From: Caprella mutica
Lineage: Eukaryota > Arthropoda > Malacostraca > Amphipoda > Caprellidae
Length of the DNA stretch: 64,000 nt
NCBI GenBank assembly: GCA_947561585.1
Contig: CANNZV010000122.1
Location: forward strand, 642,153-706,152
Reading direction: 5' to 3'
In this document: in pieces, positions 53,762 through 62,557 of the stretch
Numbering within the stretch: the stretch's first letter is position 1
Layout of the letters: the number at the start of each line of letters is the position of its first letter
Position numbers and translations under genes: made by a program
Notes under the pieces: model-generated
What the model saw: only the letters and a program-made list of their open reading frames with translations
Told to the model about the DNA's origin: nothing
The model's database searches: none

Positions 53762-54526
53762 ATGAACATTAGTCCGCAACAATTTGTTAATTTTGAAACT
53801 AATCCATCACTAAAAAATTATTTTAATACTATGGATAAACAATCACTTTGGTATCTAGAAAATGTGGATATGAAGGGCTTGATGTGTCCTAACAAATTGG
53901 CTGGAGGCCATATGGATTCACTTAATCATAAATCATTTAAAAAAAGTGAATACATCTATATGCCTGAAGAACATGCTGATAAAATTTATTTTATTAGCGA
54001 AGGTCGAGTAAAAATTGGCACATATTCAGAGACGGGCAAAGAAATCACTAAATCAATATTGGGGCAAGGAGAGGTTTTTGGTGAACTCTCTTTAGTAGGT
54101 GAGGATAAGAGAAAAGATTTTGCAGTTGCGATGGAAGGTACACAAGTATGTATCATGTCAGTTAACCAAATGAAAGGAATGATGCGCGACCATTCTACTT
54201 TAAGTCTATTCATGATGAGAATAATGGGATCAAGAGTTCTGGAAATGGAAAACAGATTGGAATCTCTTGTTTTTAAAGATTCTCGAACTCGAATAGTTGA
54301 GTTTTTAGAAGATCTTGCACATAAAAAAGGTCAACGAGTTGGTTATGAAATGTTAGTGCGTAAATTTCTTACCCACCAAGAGATTGCAAACCTTACTGCT
54401 ACTTCTCGACAAACAGTAACCACAGTATTAAATGAATTAAGAAATAAAAACGTTATTACTTTTAATCGCCAGCGACTTCTGATTCGAGATATGGAATTAT
54501 TGAGAAAAGAAGCTGAGAACATTTAA
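53762..54526 (+). CDS. Crp/Fnr-family transcription regulator
   Basis: 254 aa. A cyclic-nucleotide-binding fold at about 60-175 (KIYFISEGRVKIGTYSETGK, GQGEVFGELSLVG) and a winged HTH at 190-250 (LTHQEIANLTATSRQTVTTV then LNELRNKNVI). The phosphate-binding Arg of true Crp (RSAxT) is replaced here by GEDKRKDF, so cAMP binding is doubtful. There is no Cys cluster for a Fe-S centre in the Fnr position. The signal is unknown. Monocistronic with its own terminator. Confidence 0.93.
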   Translation: MNISPQQFVNFETNPSLKNYFNTMDKQSLWYLENVDMKGLMCPNKLAGGHMDSLNHKSFKKSEYIYMPEEHADKIYFISEGRVKIGTYSETGKEITKSILGQGEVFGELSLVGEDKRKDFAVAMEGTQVCIMSVNQMKGMMRDHSTLSLFMMRIMGSRVLEMENRLESLVFKDSRTRIVEFLEDLAHKKGQRVGYEMLVRKFLTHQEIANLTATSRQTVTTVLNELRNKNVITFNRQRLLIRDMELLRKEAENI

Positions 54527-54550
54527 GTTTAAAAAAAATTCAATTATATC

Positions 54551-54588
54551 AAATCCTTATAGAAACTATTGTTTTTATAAGGATTTTT
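54551..54588 (+). terminator. Terminator of the Crp/Fnr gene
   Basis: AAATCCTTATA / TATAAGGATTT followed by T; 25 bp after the stop. Confidence 0.88.
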
Positions 54589-54651
54589 AGAACCTGTTTA
54601 AATTTTATTGTTGAACTTTCCAGCTCGACAAATAAAGTTTAAGCAGGTTCT
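54589..54651. repeat. Palindromic repeat, family E (63 bp)
   Basis: AGAACCTGTTTAAATTTTAT... pairs with its complement ending AAGCAGGTTCT over about 28 bp with few mismatches. It directly follows the terminator. The rest of 54527-54832 contains no gene that I can support. Confidence 0.75.
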
Positions 54652-54832
54652 TATTTTTGCCTTCTTATTATTATTTTTGCCCAAAATGATAAGTCATATT
54701 TTGAGACAACAATGATCGACTTTAAATAAATTGACTTACTTCCCTAAATGCCACCCTCAATTTACTTTGTTCTCAAAAACTATTTTTTCATTTTCTGTAG
54801 GTTAATCCTCAGCAGAAATAATCCGAAAGACA

Positions 54833-55867
54833 GTGTATAAAAACTTTATCAAACCAATACTTTTTCTTTTCACTCCAGAAAAAGCTCATCATCTTACTGT
54901 TCGTTTATTAAAAATCACTTTGGCGATTCCATTGGTTAATTTTTTATTTAAAAAATCCATGGAACTCAAAGATCAGCGATTGCATAGAGAAGTTTTTGGG
55001 CTAAAGTTTGAAAACCCCGTTGGGCTAGCTGCAGGTTTTGACAAAGATGGAAAATATTTTAAAGCGATGTCTTCAATGGGATTTGGTTTTTTAGAATTAG
55101 GTACCGTTACACCTCAACCCCAAGATGGAAATCCACAACCTAGATTATTTCGATTACCTCAAGATGAAGGAATTATCAATCGTATGGGTTTTAATAATGA
55201 AGGTGTTCACGCACTTGTCGAACGACTAAAAAAGGGAAAACCAAAGAATGTAATCATTGGAGGGAATATTGGAAAAAATAAAATTACTCCAAACGAACGA
55301 GCAGATGAAGATTACGCATATTGTTTTGGAAAACTATTTCCTTATGTAGATTATTTTGTAGTCAATGTAAGTTCTCCCAATACTCCTAATCTCCGAGAAT
55401 TACAAGGCAAAGAACCTTTAACAAAGTTACTTACCAAACTTCAAAAATTAAATTATGAAAATAAAGCCCCTAAACCCATCCTTTTAAAAATTGCTCCAGA
55501 CTTAAATAATGCTCAACTAGATGACATCATAGAAATTGTTCAAGCCTCAAAAATAGATGGCATCATTGCTACGAACACTACCATTAGTCGAGAAGGTTTG
55601 TCAGAAACAAAACAACGTATTGACGAAATAGGAAATGGAGGCTTAAGTGGACGCCCAGTTAAGCAGCGTTCTACGGAAGTCATCCGTTATCTTAGTAACA
55701 AATCAAACGGAGAACTCACCATAATCGGAGTAGGCGGAATAGCTACTCCACAAGATGCAAAAGAAAAACTGGAGGCAGGAGCCGCATTAATTCAAGTTTA
55801 CTCAGGTATGATCTACGAAGGTCCTTACATGGTAAAACGAATTAATAACTATTTACTCAATAATTAA
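54833..55867 (+). CDS. pyrD: Quinone-dependent dihydroorotate dehydrogenase (class 2)
   Basis: 344 aa. It oxidises dihydroorotate to orotate in pyrimidine synthesis at the membrane. The amphipathic N-terminal helices ([20 protein letters not shown]) mark class 2. FMN and substrate motifs: [40 protein letters not shown], catalytic Ser in [17 protein letters not shown]. The start is GTG (54833); the frame is closed upstream by TAA at 54803 and no ATG precedes the needed helix. Confidence 0.97.
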   Translation: MYKNFIKPILFLFTPEKAHHLTVRLLKITLAIPLVNFLFKKSMELKDQRLHREVFGLKFENPVGLAAGFDKDGKYFKAMSSMGFGFLELGTVTPQPQDGNPQPRLFRLPQDEGIINRMGFNNEGVHALVERLKKGKPKNVIIGGNIGKNKITPNERADEDYAYCFGKLFPYVDYFVVNVSSPNTPNLRELQGKEPLTKLLTKLQKLNYENKAPKPILLKIAPDLNNAQLDDIIEIVQASKIDGIIATNTTISREGLSETKQRIDEIGNGGLSGRPVKQRSTEVIRYLSNKSNGELTIIGVGGIATPQDAKEKLEAGAALIQVYSGMIYEGPYMVKRINNYLLNN

Positions 55868-56196
55868 TTTTGGATGAGTCAAATATTTTTGATTCATAAT
55901 GTTCGAAACATTCAAAATTTATTTTTTTTTCAAAGTCAAATTAAATGTCTGTGGCATCTTTTTTGAAATAGAAAAAAACGAGTAAATTAAGTATTGATAG
56001 CTTTACCCTTCAGTCGATTTTCTTCCCCTATTACATCCATTATTACTAATTTTTATTAGTCGAAAAATCTAAGTTTTACATCGAGCTTTCTAGCAAATTT
56101 GATGATAAAATCTTAATTAGAAATTAACTCCCCTGTTATTTTTACGGGTAAGTTATGGATATATATAATTGACATTCACTCTCAAAATTCAATACT
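55868..56196. other. Intergenic, pyrD to small membrane gene
   Basis: 329 bp, A+T rich, with no gene, hairpin terminator or promoter box that I can point to. Confidence 0.4.
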
Positions 56197-56358
56197 ATGT
56201 TACTCGTATCATTCATTTTTTTCTTAATAATCTTTAATCTATTCAACGTGGTAACAGATAAAAATACACCTTATTACAGAGATGTTCGTTTTTGGCTAAT
56301 TATGGTTTCTTTGGTCGTTTTGATTGGAATGACAGTTGAGGGCTATCCTATTAGATAA
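56197..56358 (+). CDS. Small two-helix membrane protein (53 aa)
   Basis: ATG at 56197 to TAA at 56356. Two hydrophobic helices (MLLVSFIFFLIIFNLFNVV and FWLIMVSLVVLIGMTVEGY) flank a short polar loop (TDKNTPYYRDVR). Codon use and clean hydrophobic pattern support a real gene although it is short. It stands alone in a long intergenic region; a strong bidirectional terminator follows 170 bp later. Function unknown. Confidence 0.6.
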   Translation: MLLVSFIFFLIIFNLFNVVTDKNTPYYRDVRFWLIMVSLVVLIGMTVEGYPIR

Positions 56359-56523
56359 CGAATAATATCTTATCGCCCCTCTCTTTTTTTTTAATACTGA
56401 TTCTCTTTCAGTTATTTTTCTCTTCTGCATTTTCCATTATATTTTCCTTTTTTCAGATATGCTTGCGGCTATAAACGGTTTCGGATTTGGGTCGAACACG
56501 ATTGATTAGAAGCTTTATAGCAA

Positions 56524-56571
56524 AAAAAAAAATCCTGAATTTTCAATTTAGAAAATTCAGGATTTTTTTTT
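56524..56571. terminator. Bidirectional terminator
   Basis: AATCCTGAATTTTC / GAAAATTCAGGATT, a perfect 14-bp stem with 6-base loop and A and T runs on both sides; ends transcripts from the small membrane gene and nadC. Confidence 0.93.
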
Positions 56572-56582
56572 CAGGAAATCTA

Positions 56583-56741
56583 ATACCAATCCATATTCAG
56601 AAGTACTATTAAGTTTGAGTTGATTTTGGTTTTAGACAAGGCATTTTTTGAAAGCATAGCCGAGTTACGGTTGAAAAAAATAACACAGTATAAAATCAAA
56701 AGCAGCCGAAATTAATAGTACTTCTGGGTATGGATTGGTAT
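56583..56741. repeat. MITE-like element, family B (159 bp)
   Basis: Terminal inverted repeats of 30 bp (left 56583-56612, right 56712-56741) with two mismatches, ATACCAATCCATA at the outer ends. The interior has no gene. It lies 5 bp downstream of the nadC stop. Confidence 0.85.
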
Positions 56742-56746
56742 AAGTC

Positions 56747-57622
56747 CTACGCATCCTTAATTACTTTCAAACTCATATCCATACTAATAAAAGAATGTGT
56801 CAATGCTCCTACTGAAATAAATTGTACTCCAGATTTTGCAATTTTCCTAACAGTATGAATATTTACTCCACCCGACGCTTCTGTTTCAAATCTTCCATTT
56901 ATAATCTGAACTGCTTCTTTCAATATTGGAATATCAAAATTGTCCAACATAATTCGAGTCACTTTCCCCTCTCCTACTTCTAAGACTTTGTATAATTCAA
57001 CTAGATTTCGAACCTCTACAGTTACTCCTAAATTCAAATTATTATCAATCTGATACTCCGCAGCTCGAATGATTGCTTCTTGAATTCCTCCACAAGCATC
57101 AATATGATTGTCTTTTATCATAATCCAATCATAGAGTCCATGTCGGTAATTTTCACAGCCCCCCAATTTTACTGCCCATTTTTCCAAAAACCTCAATAAT
57201 GGAGTTGTCTTTCGCGTATCTAAAATAGTTACTGGCAAGTCTTCTACTTCAAATTTAAATCGATTACTCATCGTTGCAATTCCACTCATACGCTGCATTG
57301 CATTGAGCACCAATCGTTCTGCTTTTAATAAAGCTTGGGAATTGCACTCTACTTCAAATGCAATATCTCCATAAGAAACACTACTGCCATCTTCAATAAA
57401 GACATTTACAGTTGACGTTTCATCAACTTTTTTAAAGGCAATTTTAGCCAACTCAATTCCAGCAATCACTCCTGCATCTTTTATCAATAATTTGGCTTTG
57501 TTTCTTGCATTAGTTGGAATCGTTGCAAGAGAAGTATGATCGCCTTCACGAACATCTTCATATAATGCATCATCAATAAATTCTTCTAAAACTTTAATAT
57601 CAAAAGGAACGGTATTAGTCAT
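56747..57622 (-). CDS. nadC: Nicotinate-nucleotide pyrophosphorylase (carboxylating)
   Basis: 291 aa, usual length. It turns quinolinate and PRPP into nicotinate mononucleotide in NAD synthesis. Family motifs: EGDHTSLATIP, AERLVLNAMQRMSGIAT, LDTRKTTPLLRFLEKWAV, GGCENYRHGLYD, IKDNH, EVRN and IMLDNF. Quinolinate-binding Arg, His and Lys are present. nadA and nadB are not in the window. Confidence 0.98.
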   Translation of the reverse strand: MTNTVPFDIKVLEEFIDDALYEDVREGDHTSLATIPTNARNKAKLLIKDAGVIAGIELAKIAFKKVDETSTVNVFIEDGSSVSYGDIAFEVECNSQALLKAERLVLNAMQRMSGIATMSNRFKFEVEDLPVTILDTRKTTPLLRFLEKWAVKLGGCENYRHGLYDWIMIKDNHIDACGGIQEAIIRAAEYQIDNNLNLGVTVEVRNLVELYKVLEVGEGKVTRIMLDNFDIPILKEAVQIINGRFETEASGGVNIHTVRKIAKSGVQFISVGALTHSFISMDMSLKVIKDA

Positions 57623-57752
57623 TTCTCAATAGATTTTTTTTGTGGATAGAATATGCTTTCAATATACCTTATTCACAAGGCGATTAAAATTACCTTGTAA
57701 ACATTCTACTTAATTTTTGCAAAATACGAGTTATTTTACAGAAAATGCAAAC

Positions 57753-57780
57753 GGGGAAACTTACGTTTGTAAACTTCCCC
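57753..57780. terminator. Hairpin after the barrel gene
   Basis: GGGGAA-ac-TTAC-gttt-GTAA-ac-TTCCCC, stems with one internal mismatch pair, 26 bp after the stop at 57807; weak U-run. Confidence 0.5.
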
Positions 57781-57806
57781 ATTCATATATTATGATTGTA
57801 TTTCAT

Positions 57807-58535
57807 TTAAAACATCACTCCTAATCGAATAATAAATGCTCCAATCGTACCCTTTGAGTTCTCTGTCTTAGAAGTCCCAGTACTATCAATGGTAAATCCA
57901 TCGTCTTTTGTGACATCTGTAAAACCTTGTTGGTAATAAAGTCCTGCAACAAGTGCCGTTTTTGAACCCAATTCATACTCAATTCCACCACCAAGACCCC
58001 AGGAAAGATTAAAAAACGCCACATCATCTTTGATATTTTCTTTTTCAGTATCAATGGAATTTCCAGAAATACTTCCTTTTGCTTGAGTTTTAAATCCTAA
58101 ATAAAGCATAGGCAACTCTGCATAAATTCTATAAGTACCAAAGTACCCTGAACGTAGTTTTAAAGAAACTGGAATTTCAACATATTGTAAATTGAATTTC
58201 AAAGTCGAACCAGCATCAAGAGTATCCAAACCAGGAACACTCAAGTCAGAATTGACCCAAGCTGCACCTGCATCTTGATATTTTAAACGACCACTATGGT
58301 TGAATGCGAATCCGATTCCACTAGCGATAGAATAATTTTCTCTAAAATAATATTCTCCTACTGCACCTAATTTAGCGCCTAGAATAATTCCTCCAGAGTT
58401 ACTTATCCTCTTAGCATCTGATTTCATCCAACTAAAAGAAGGACTAAATTGGAAACCAAATCTAATTTCATTTTGTGCGTTACTTTTTGTAAAAAATAGT
58501 CCAAAAAAGCAAAGCAGTATTACAATTTTCTTCAT
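57807..58535 (-). CDS. Outer-membrane beta-barrel protein (porin-like)
   Basis: 242 aa. Signal peptide 1-20 (ends SNAQ). Amphipathic strands of the OMP_b-brl_2/PorT-like type: IRFGFQFSPSFSWM, FRENYSIASGIGFAFNHSG, LQYVEIPVSLKLRS, YRIYAELPMLYLGFKTQA, GLGGGIEYELGSKTALVAGL, and the C-terminal Phe (RLGVMF). The 8-strand fold is a safe guess; the role is not. It is not clearly the T9SS component PorT. Confidence 0.85.
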   Translation of the reverse strand: MKKIVILLCFFGLFFTKSNAQNEIRFGFQFSPSFSWMKSDAKRISNSGGIILGAKLGAVGEYYFRENYSIASGIGFAFNHSGRLKYQDAGAAWVNSDLSVPGLDTLDAGSTLKFNLQYVEIPVSLKLRSGYFGTYRIYAELPMLYLGFKTQAKGSISGNSIDTEKENIKDDVAFFNLSWGLGGGIEYELGSKTALVAGLYYQQGFTDVTKDDGFTIDSTGTSKTENSKGTIGAFIIRLGVMF

Positions 58536-58590
58536 CTTTTTAATGTTTTGGAATTGCTTTTATTTTTGTAAAAAAAATTAAATAATTGAC

Positions 58591-58719
58591 TTAATTATGA
58601 ATTTTGAATTAAGAATTTTGAATGATCCGAAAATCATATATTTGTTGTTTTTTTAAAACTAAGTAAATACAAACTCTTCGCCCCATTCAGAATTTTTAAT
58701 TCAAAATTCACAATTTAAT
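58591..58719. repeat. Hairpin of GAATTTTGAATTAAG words
   Basis: Arms of about 35 bp made of TTATGAATTTTGAATTAAG (58591-58624) and the complement (58684-58718), with a 59-bp loop. It lies between the divergent barrel and gldB genes. Confidence 0.75.
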
Positions 58720-58750
58720 TTACTACAAACGTAAGATTAAAATTTAAAAT

Positions 58751-59812
58751 ATGTATCAAAAATTTCTATTTGTATTATTATCCTTTTTATTTATTCTTTT
58801 AGGCCAGTCTTGTTTTTTTGACAAAGGTAAAAATATTCCAGATGTTTCTAATATCAAAGTGGATGTCGAAATCAAAGATTTTAATCAACGACTGTTTAGC
58901 ATTGACACTAACGATATTCAGAACGGAATTAGTGAGTTACAGAAAGATTTTCCTGTTTTTTTTGATTTATACTTTAAAAATATTATTCCTCTTCAACAAA
59001 ATCCTGCAATTGATGATACATTTTTTAACAATGTAAAGGCTTATTTAAGTGATCCTGATGTTCGAAAAATAGCAGACACTACCAATATTGTTTTTGGAAA
59101 TTTTTCAAAATATCAAGAAGAACTGAATCAAGCATTTCGCTTTTATAAACATTATTTCCCAGAAAAGAAAACACCTATTATTTATCCATTTATCTCTATT
59201 TTCAATTATGGTTCTTTTATTTTTCCTATTGATAAACAGCAAGATGGAATTGGAATTGGTTTAGATATGTTGTTGGGAAAAGATTATCCTTACTGGAAAT
59301 TAGGTGTTCAAAATCCAGCCTTTTCTAATTATATCACCCGCTCATTTACTCCCGAGCATTTGACTAAAAAAACTTTAGATCAATTAGCGGAAGACCTCGT
59401 TGAGATTCCTGAAGGCGATCGACTTTTGGATTTGATGATGTACAATGGGAAAAAATTATACCTCCTAGATATTCTTTTACCACACACACCTGACAGTATA
59501 AAATGGGAATATTCCACAAAACAAACGGAGTGGGTAAAAAATAATGAATTTGATATGTGGGCCCTTTTCTTAAGTGAAAAATTATTATACGAAACGGATT
59601 TAAGTAAGACTAAAAAGCTTGTAGATCAAAGCCCTAGTTCTCCTGGAATGCCTCCAGAATCTCCAGGTAGAACCGCTAATTTTATGGGTTTGAAAATTAT
59701 TCAAGCATTTATGAAAAAGAATCCTGATACGACTATTCAGCAATTAATTGCAATGGATCCTCAGAAAATTTTAGATAAATCAAAATATAAACCACTCCTA
59801 AAGAAGCGGTAA
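58751..59812 (+). CDS. gldB: Gliding motility lipoprotein GldB
   Basis: 353 aa. Lipobox GQSC (Cys21). VDVEIKDFNQRLFSID, LQKDFPVFFDLYFKNII and YPFISIFNYGSFIF match the GldB family, which is needed for Bacteroidota gliding and is found across T9SS-bearing genomes. The other gld genes are not in the window. In many Bacteroidota gldB stands apart from the gldKLMN operon, as here. Confidence 0.88.
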   Translation: MYQKFLFVLLSFLFILLGQSCFFDKGKNIPDVSNIKVDVEIKDFNQRLFSIDTNDIQNGISELQKDFPVFFDLYFKNIIPLQQNPAIDDTFFNNVKAYLSDPDVRKIADTTNIVFGNFSKYQEELNQAFRFYKHYFPEKKTPIIYPFISIFNYGSFIFPIDKQQDGIGIGLDMLLGKDYPYWKLGVQNPAFSNYITRSFTPEHLTKKTLDQLAEDLVEIPEGDRLLDLMMYNGKKLYLLDILLPHTPDSIKWEYSTKQTEWVKNNEFDMWALFLSEKLLYETDLSKTKKLVDQSPSSPGMPPESPGRTANFMGLKIIQAFMKKNPDTTIQQLIAMDPQKILDKSKYKPLLKKR

Positions 59813-59905
59813 AAGAATCGAACTATTCTTTAAATTTTCCGTTGAAAATCAGTACTTTGTAAAGTAATTTTAAACATTTTTTGAGAAAATATTAATTATT
59901 GAATT

Positions 59906-60859
59906 ATGTCAAAAAGAAATATCCCTGTTGTTGATTTAGAACATTTTATTCATGGTTCTCCAGAGGTGCGTAAGGATTTTGTTGCAGAATTAGGAAAAGC
60001 CTTTCATGAAGTAGGTTTTGTAGGAGTGGTTAATCATGGTGTTCCTGCTAAGCTTGTAGAGGATTTTTATGCTTCAGCAAAACGTTTTTTTGGATTATCA
60101 GTAGATATCAAAAGAAATTATGAAGTTGCAGGATTAGCTGGACAAAGAGGTTACACTTCTTTTGGTAAAGAACATGCAAAACAATCAAATGTAGCTGACC
60201 TTAAAGAATTTTTTCAAATCGGACAAACTGTAGCTACCGACCATCCACTCAAAGAACAATATCCGGATAATGTTGCTGTTGCGGAAGAACCTGAGTTTTT
60301 TCGTTTGGGAAATGAATTATATCAGTCTTTTGAAAAATCTGGAGGAGCATTGTTAGAAGCTATCGCAATATACTTGGATCTAGGTGCAGATTATTTTACG
60401 AACCATATTGAAAAAGGAAATAGTATTCTTCGAGCGATTCACTATCCTCCTATTCGGCAAGAACCAAAATCTGCAATTCGAGCAGAACAACATGAAGATA
60501 TTAATTTGATTACGTTGTTGGTTGGAGCTTCTGCGGGTGGTTTACAATTACAAAATATGGAAGGGGAATGGTTACCTATTATGCCAGAGGAAGGAGAGAT
60601 TGTTGTAAATGTAGGAGATATGTTACAAAGGTTGACTAATAATTATTTAAAGTCTACGACTCACCGTGTTGTTAACCCTCCTCGGGAGCAATGGCATATG
60701 CCTCGTCTATCGATTCCTTTCTTTTTACATCCAAAAGGTGATATGGATTTGACTTGTTTAGATAAATGTGTAACGGATGAAAATCCAATTGCGTATGAAC
60801 CAATTACGGCTGGTGGATATTTGGATGAGCGATTGCGAGAGATTGGATTAAAAAAATAA
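59906..60859 (+). CDS. 2-oxoglutarate/Fe(II)-dependent oxygenase, isopenicillin-N-synthase-like
   Basis: 317 aa. Residues 5-115 are the DIOX_N region (IPVVDLEHF, AFHEVGFVGVVNHGVP). The 2OG-FeII core has the iron triad His and Asp in AEQHEDINLITLL and His in STTHRVVNPP, and the 2-oxoglutarate Arg in RLSIPFFLHP. All are intact. The reaction cannot be told from sequence; it could act on an amino acid or a small metabolite. No biosynthetic cluster around it. Confidence 0.93.
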   Translation: MSKRNIPVVDLEHFIHGSPEVRKDFVAELGKAFHEVGFVGVVNHGVPAKLVEDFYASAKRFFGLSVDIKRNYEVAGLAGQRGYTSFGKEHAKQSNVADLKEFFQIGQTVATDHPLKEQYPDNVAVAEEPEFFRLGNELYQSFEKSGGALLEAIAIYLDLGADYFTNHIEKGNSILRAIHYPPIRQEPKSAIRAEQHEDINLITLLVGASAGGLQLQNMEGEWLPIMPEEGEIVVNVGDMLQRLTNNYLKSTTHRVVNPPREQWHMPRLSIPFFLHPKGDMDLTCLDKCVTDENPIAYEPITAGGYLDERLREIGLKK

Positions 60860-60875
60860 GTTTACTTTTTTTAAT

Positions 60876-60921
60876 AAAAAATAAGCCGATTACATTTTAA
60901 AATGCAATCGGCTTATTTTTT
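60876..60921. terminator. Bidirectional terminator
   Basis: AATAAGCCGATT / AATCGGCTTATT with inner CATTTT/AAAATG and A and T runs; between the convergent oxygenase and SH3-lipoprotein genes and reaching the latter's stop codon. Confidence 0.93.
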
Positions 60922-62402
60922 TAGCAACCACAACTTCCCCACACTTTTTGCTCCACCAATCGTCGTACTCCTTTTTCAAAAAGCTCCAAAGTTCCTTCAT
61001 ATTTTTTTCCACCGCCATCATCCTTACCGATTACTCTTGATGAAACGATTACTTCATATTTTTCATTAGAAAAACTCATCCGATTTGGAGTCCCATAGGT
61101 TCCTTTTTTTCTAGCAGCTTTAGCAAATTCTAATGCTTCCTTACACATATCTTTAACTTCACCTCGAATGCCCATTCCTACTGTTCCATTCATTTTAGTT
61201 GGAATCGCTTTTGGTAATTTTGGCATTACTAGAAGTGCTTGATAAATTTTATTTCTCTCTCCATTGTAGTCAGAAGCCATCTTGAGTTTTTCGCCAAAAA
61301 GTAAATGGTCACCTTTCTCATTTAAGACGATCCAATTTTCACGCTCTGAATTATTTAGAATTTCATCAAAACCATTTTCTACAAATCCTCCGATAAGTTC
61401 ATGTGTTTCGCCATTGATATTGATACAAGCATTTTTTTCGAAATCAGTCGTAAAAATATCTGGAGTCTGATTATTTTTTTCTTTGGAAAAATTACAAGAA
61501 CACCCTGAATCGTTGACTGCGATGATTTTACAATCTTGATAATTGAGTGAATGAATTTTTACTTTTTCTACGATACTTTCTGACCATTCTCCATTTACCA
61601 TTATCGGTAAAGCATTCAATTGCATAAAATGTTTTTCCATTTTTTGAGAACGCTTAAATTGCTTAACGGGATTACTCTTATAATAAGTTACCGTTTCCGT
61701 TAATTCTCGGTTTTCCATATCGGCAGTAAAACTTAATTCTCTCTTTTTAAGCAATTCATTAGTATTACTCATTAACTTATAAGTATGGTAATAACCATAT
61801 TCGCCCACATTAGTTTTTGTAATTTCTAGTACTTGGCTTCCTATGGTATAAATCGTTATGTTAGTTTCAGCATCACCTTCACTACTATTTTTGGAAGATT
61901 GTTTTTTCCAATCCTTCAAATTAAAATTACCAAACTTTGGAAAGTCAAACTTATTTTCGCTGATGGGTTTATTCCCCTTGGATTCAGTTATTCGTTTGAC
62001 TGCTCCACCAAAAACCCAACCTTCTTTGCCATCCTTCGTCAATACTTTATACCAAAGATCTTTGTAAGCAACTCCTCTGAGAACAATAGTTTCTGCCTCT
62101 CCTGATTTGATTCCAGTAAACTCTAAAGGCTCATTAGTATCAACAGAAGTAATTGTTTTCCCTTTGAGGCTAGCTTGATCTCGAATATTAAGTTTGTCGA
62201 CCCAAGGATAAATTATATCTTTTTCTTGGAAAGATGGAGAACCGACTGTTTTGTTTATTTTTTTTGGTGTTGATTTTTGACCAGACTTTTCTTTATCAAC
62301 TGATTTTGGATTTGTATTGTTATTTGATTGGGATTCATTTTGACATGAATAAAAAAAGGTAACTATTGTAAAAATAAAAAGAATGGATTTAAAGTTTTTC
62401 AT
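60921..62402 (-). CDS. Lipoprotein with bacterial SH3 domain
   Basis: 493 aa from ATG at 62402 (MKNFKSILFIFTIVTFFYSC, lipobox FYSC); the open frame extends 23 codons further, which would bury the signal, so it is rejected. Residues ~60-140 form a bacterial SH3 domain (LNIRDQASLKGKTITSVDTN, LWYKVLTKDGKEGWVFGGAV). Residues ~145-493 hold an unrecognised domain with Cys-rich ends (DSGCSCNF near 310 and KVWGSCGC at the C-terminus). Probably in the periplasm; function unknown. Confidence 0.82.
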   Translation of the reverse strand: MKNFKSILFIFTIVTFFYSCQNESQSNNNTNPKSVDKEKSGQKSTPKKINKTVGSPSFQEKDIIYPWVDKLNIRDQASLKGKTITSVDTNEPLEFTGIKSGEAETIVLRGVAYKDLWYKVLTKDGKEGWVFGGAVKRITESKGNKPISENKFDFPKFGNFNLKDWKKQSSKNSSEGDAETNITIYTIGSQVLEITKTNVGEYGYYHTYKLMSNTNELLKKRELSFTADMENRELTETVTYYKSNPVKQFKRSQKMEKHFMQLNALPIMVNGEWSESIVEKVKIHSLNYQDCKIIAVNDSGCSCNFSKEKNNQTPDIFTTDFEKNACININGETHELIGGFVENGFDEILNNSERENWIVLNEKGDHLLFGEKLKMASDYNGERNKIYQALLVMPKLPKAIPTKMNGTVGMGIRGEVKDMCKEALEFAKAARKKGTYGTPNRMSFSNEKYEVIVSSRVIGKDDGGGKKYEGTLELFEKGVRRLVEQKVWGSCGC

Positions 62403-62470
62403 TTGTTTCTTTTTAAGTTGGTTTGAAATTTTTCGATCCCTTAAAATAACAAAATAAAATTGTGCTAACA

Positions 62471-62503
62471 AAAAAGGAGTTGCGAAAAATCACAACTCCT
62501 TTT
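62471..62503 (-). terminator. Terminator of the 62558 lipoprotein gene
   Basis: AAAAAGGAGTTG / CAACTCCTTTT with 10-base loop and U-run on the minus strand; 55 bp after the stop. Confidence 0.9.
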
Positions 62504-62557
62504 CATATTTTATAATTTTTTTCCAAAAATAAATCTCTACTATTGATTAACAGTCTT

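Noticed and set aside
57807..58535. PorT, a type IX secretion component
   Set aside because: The strand pattern fits the broad barrel family; specific PorT features could not be confirmed by eye.
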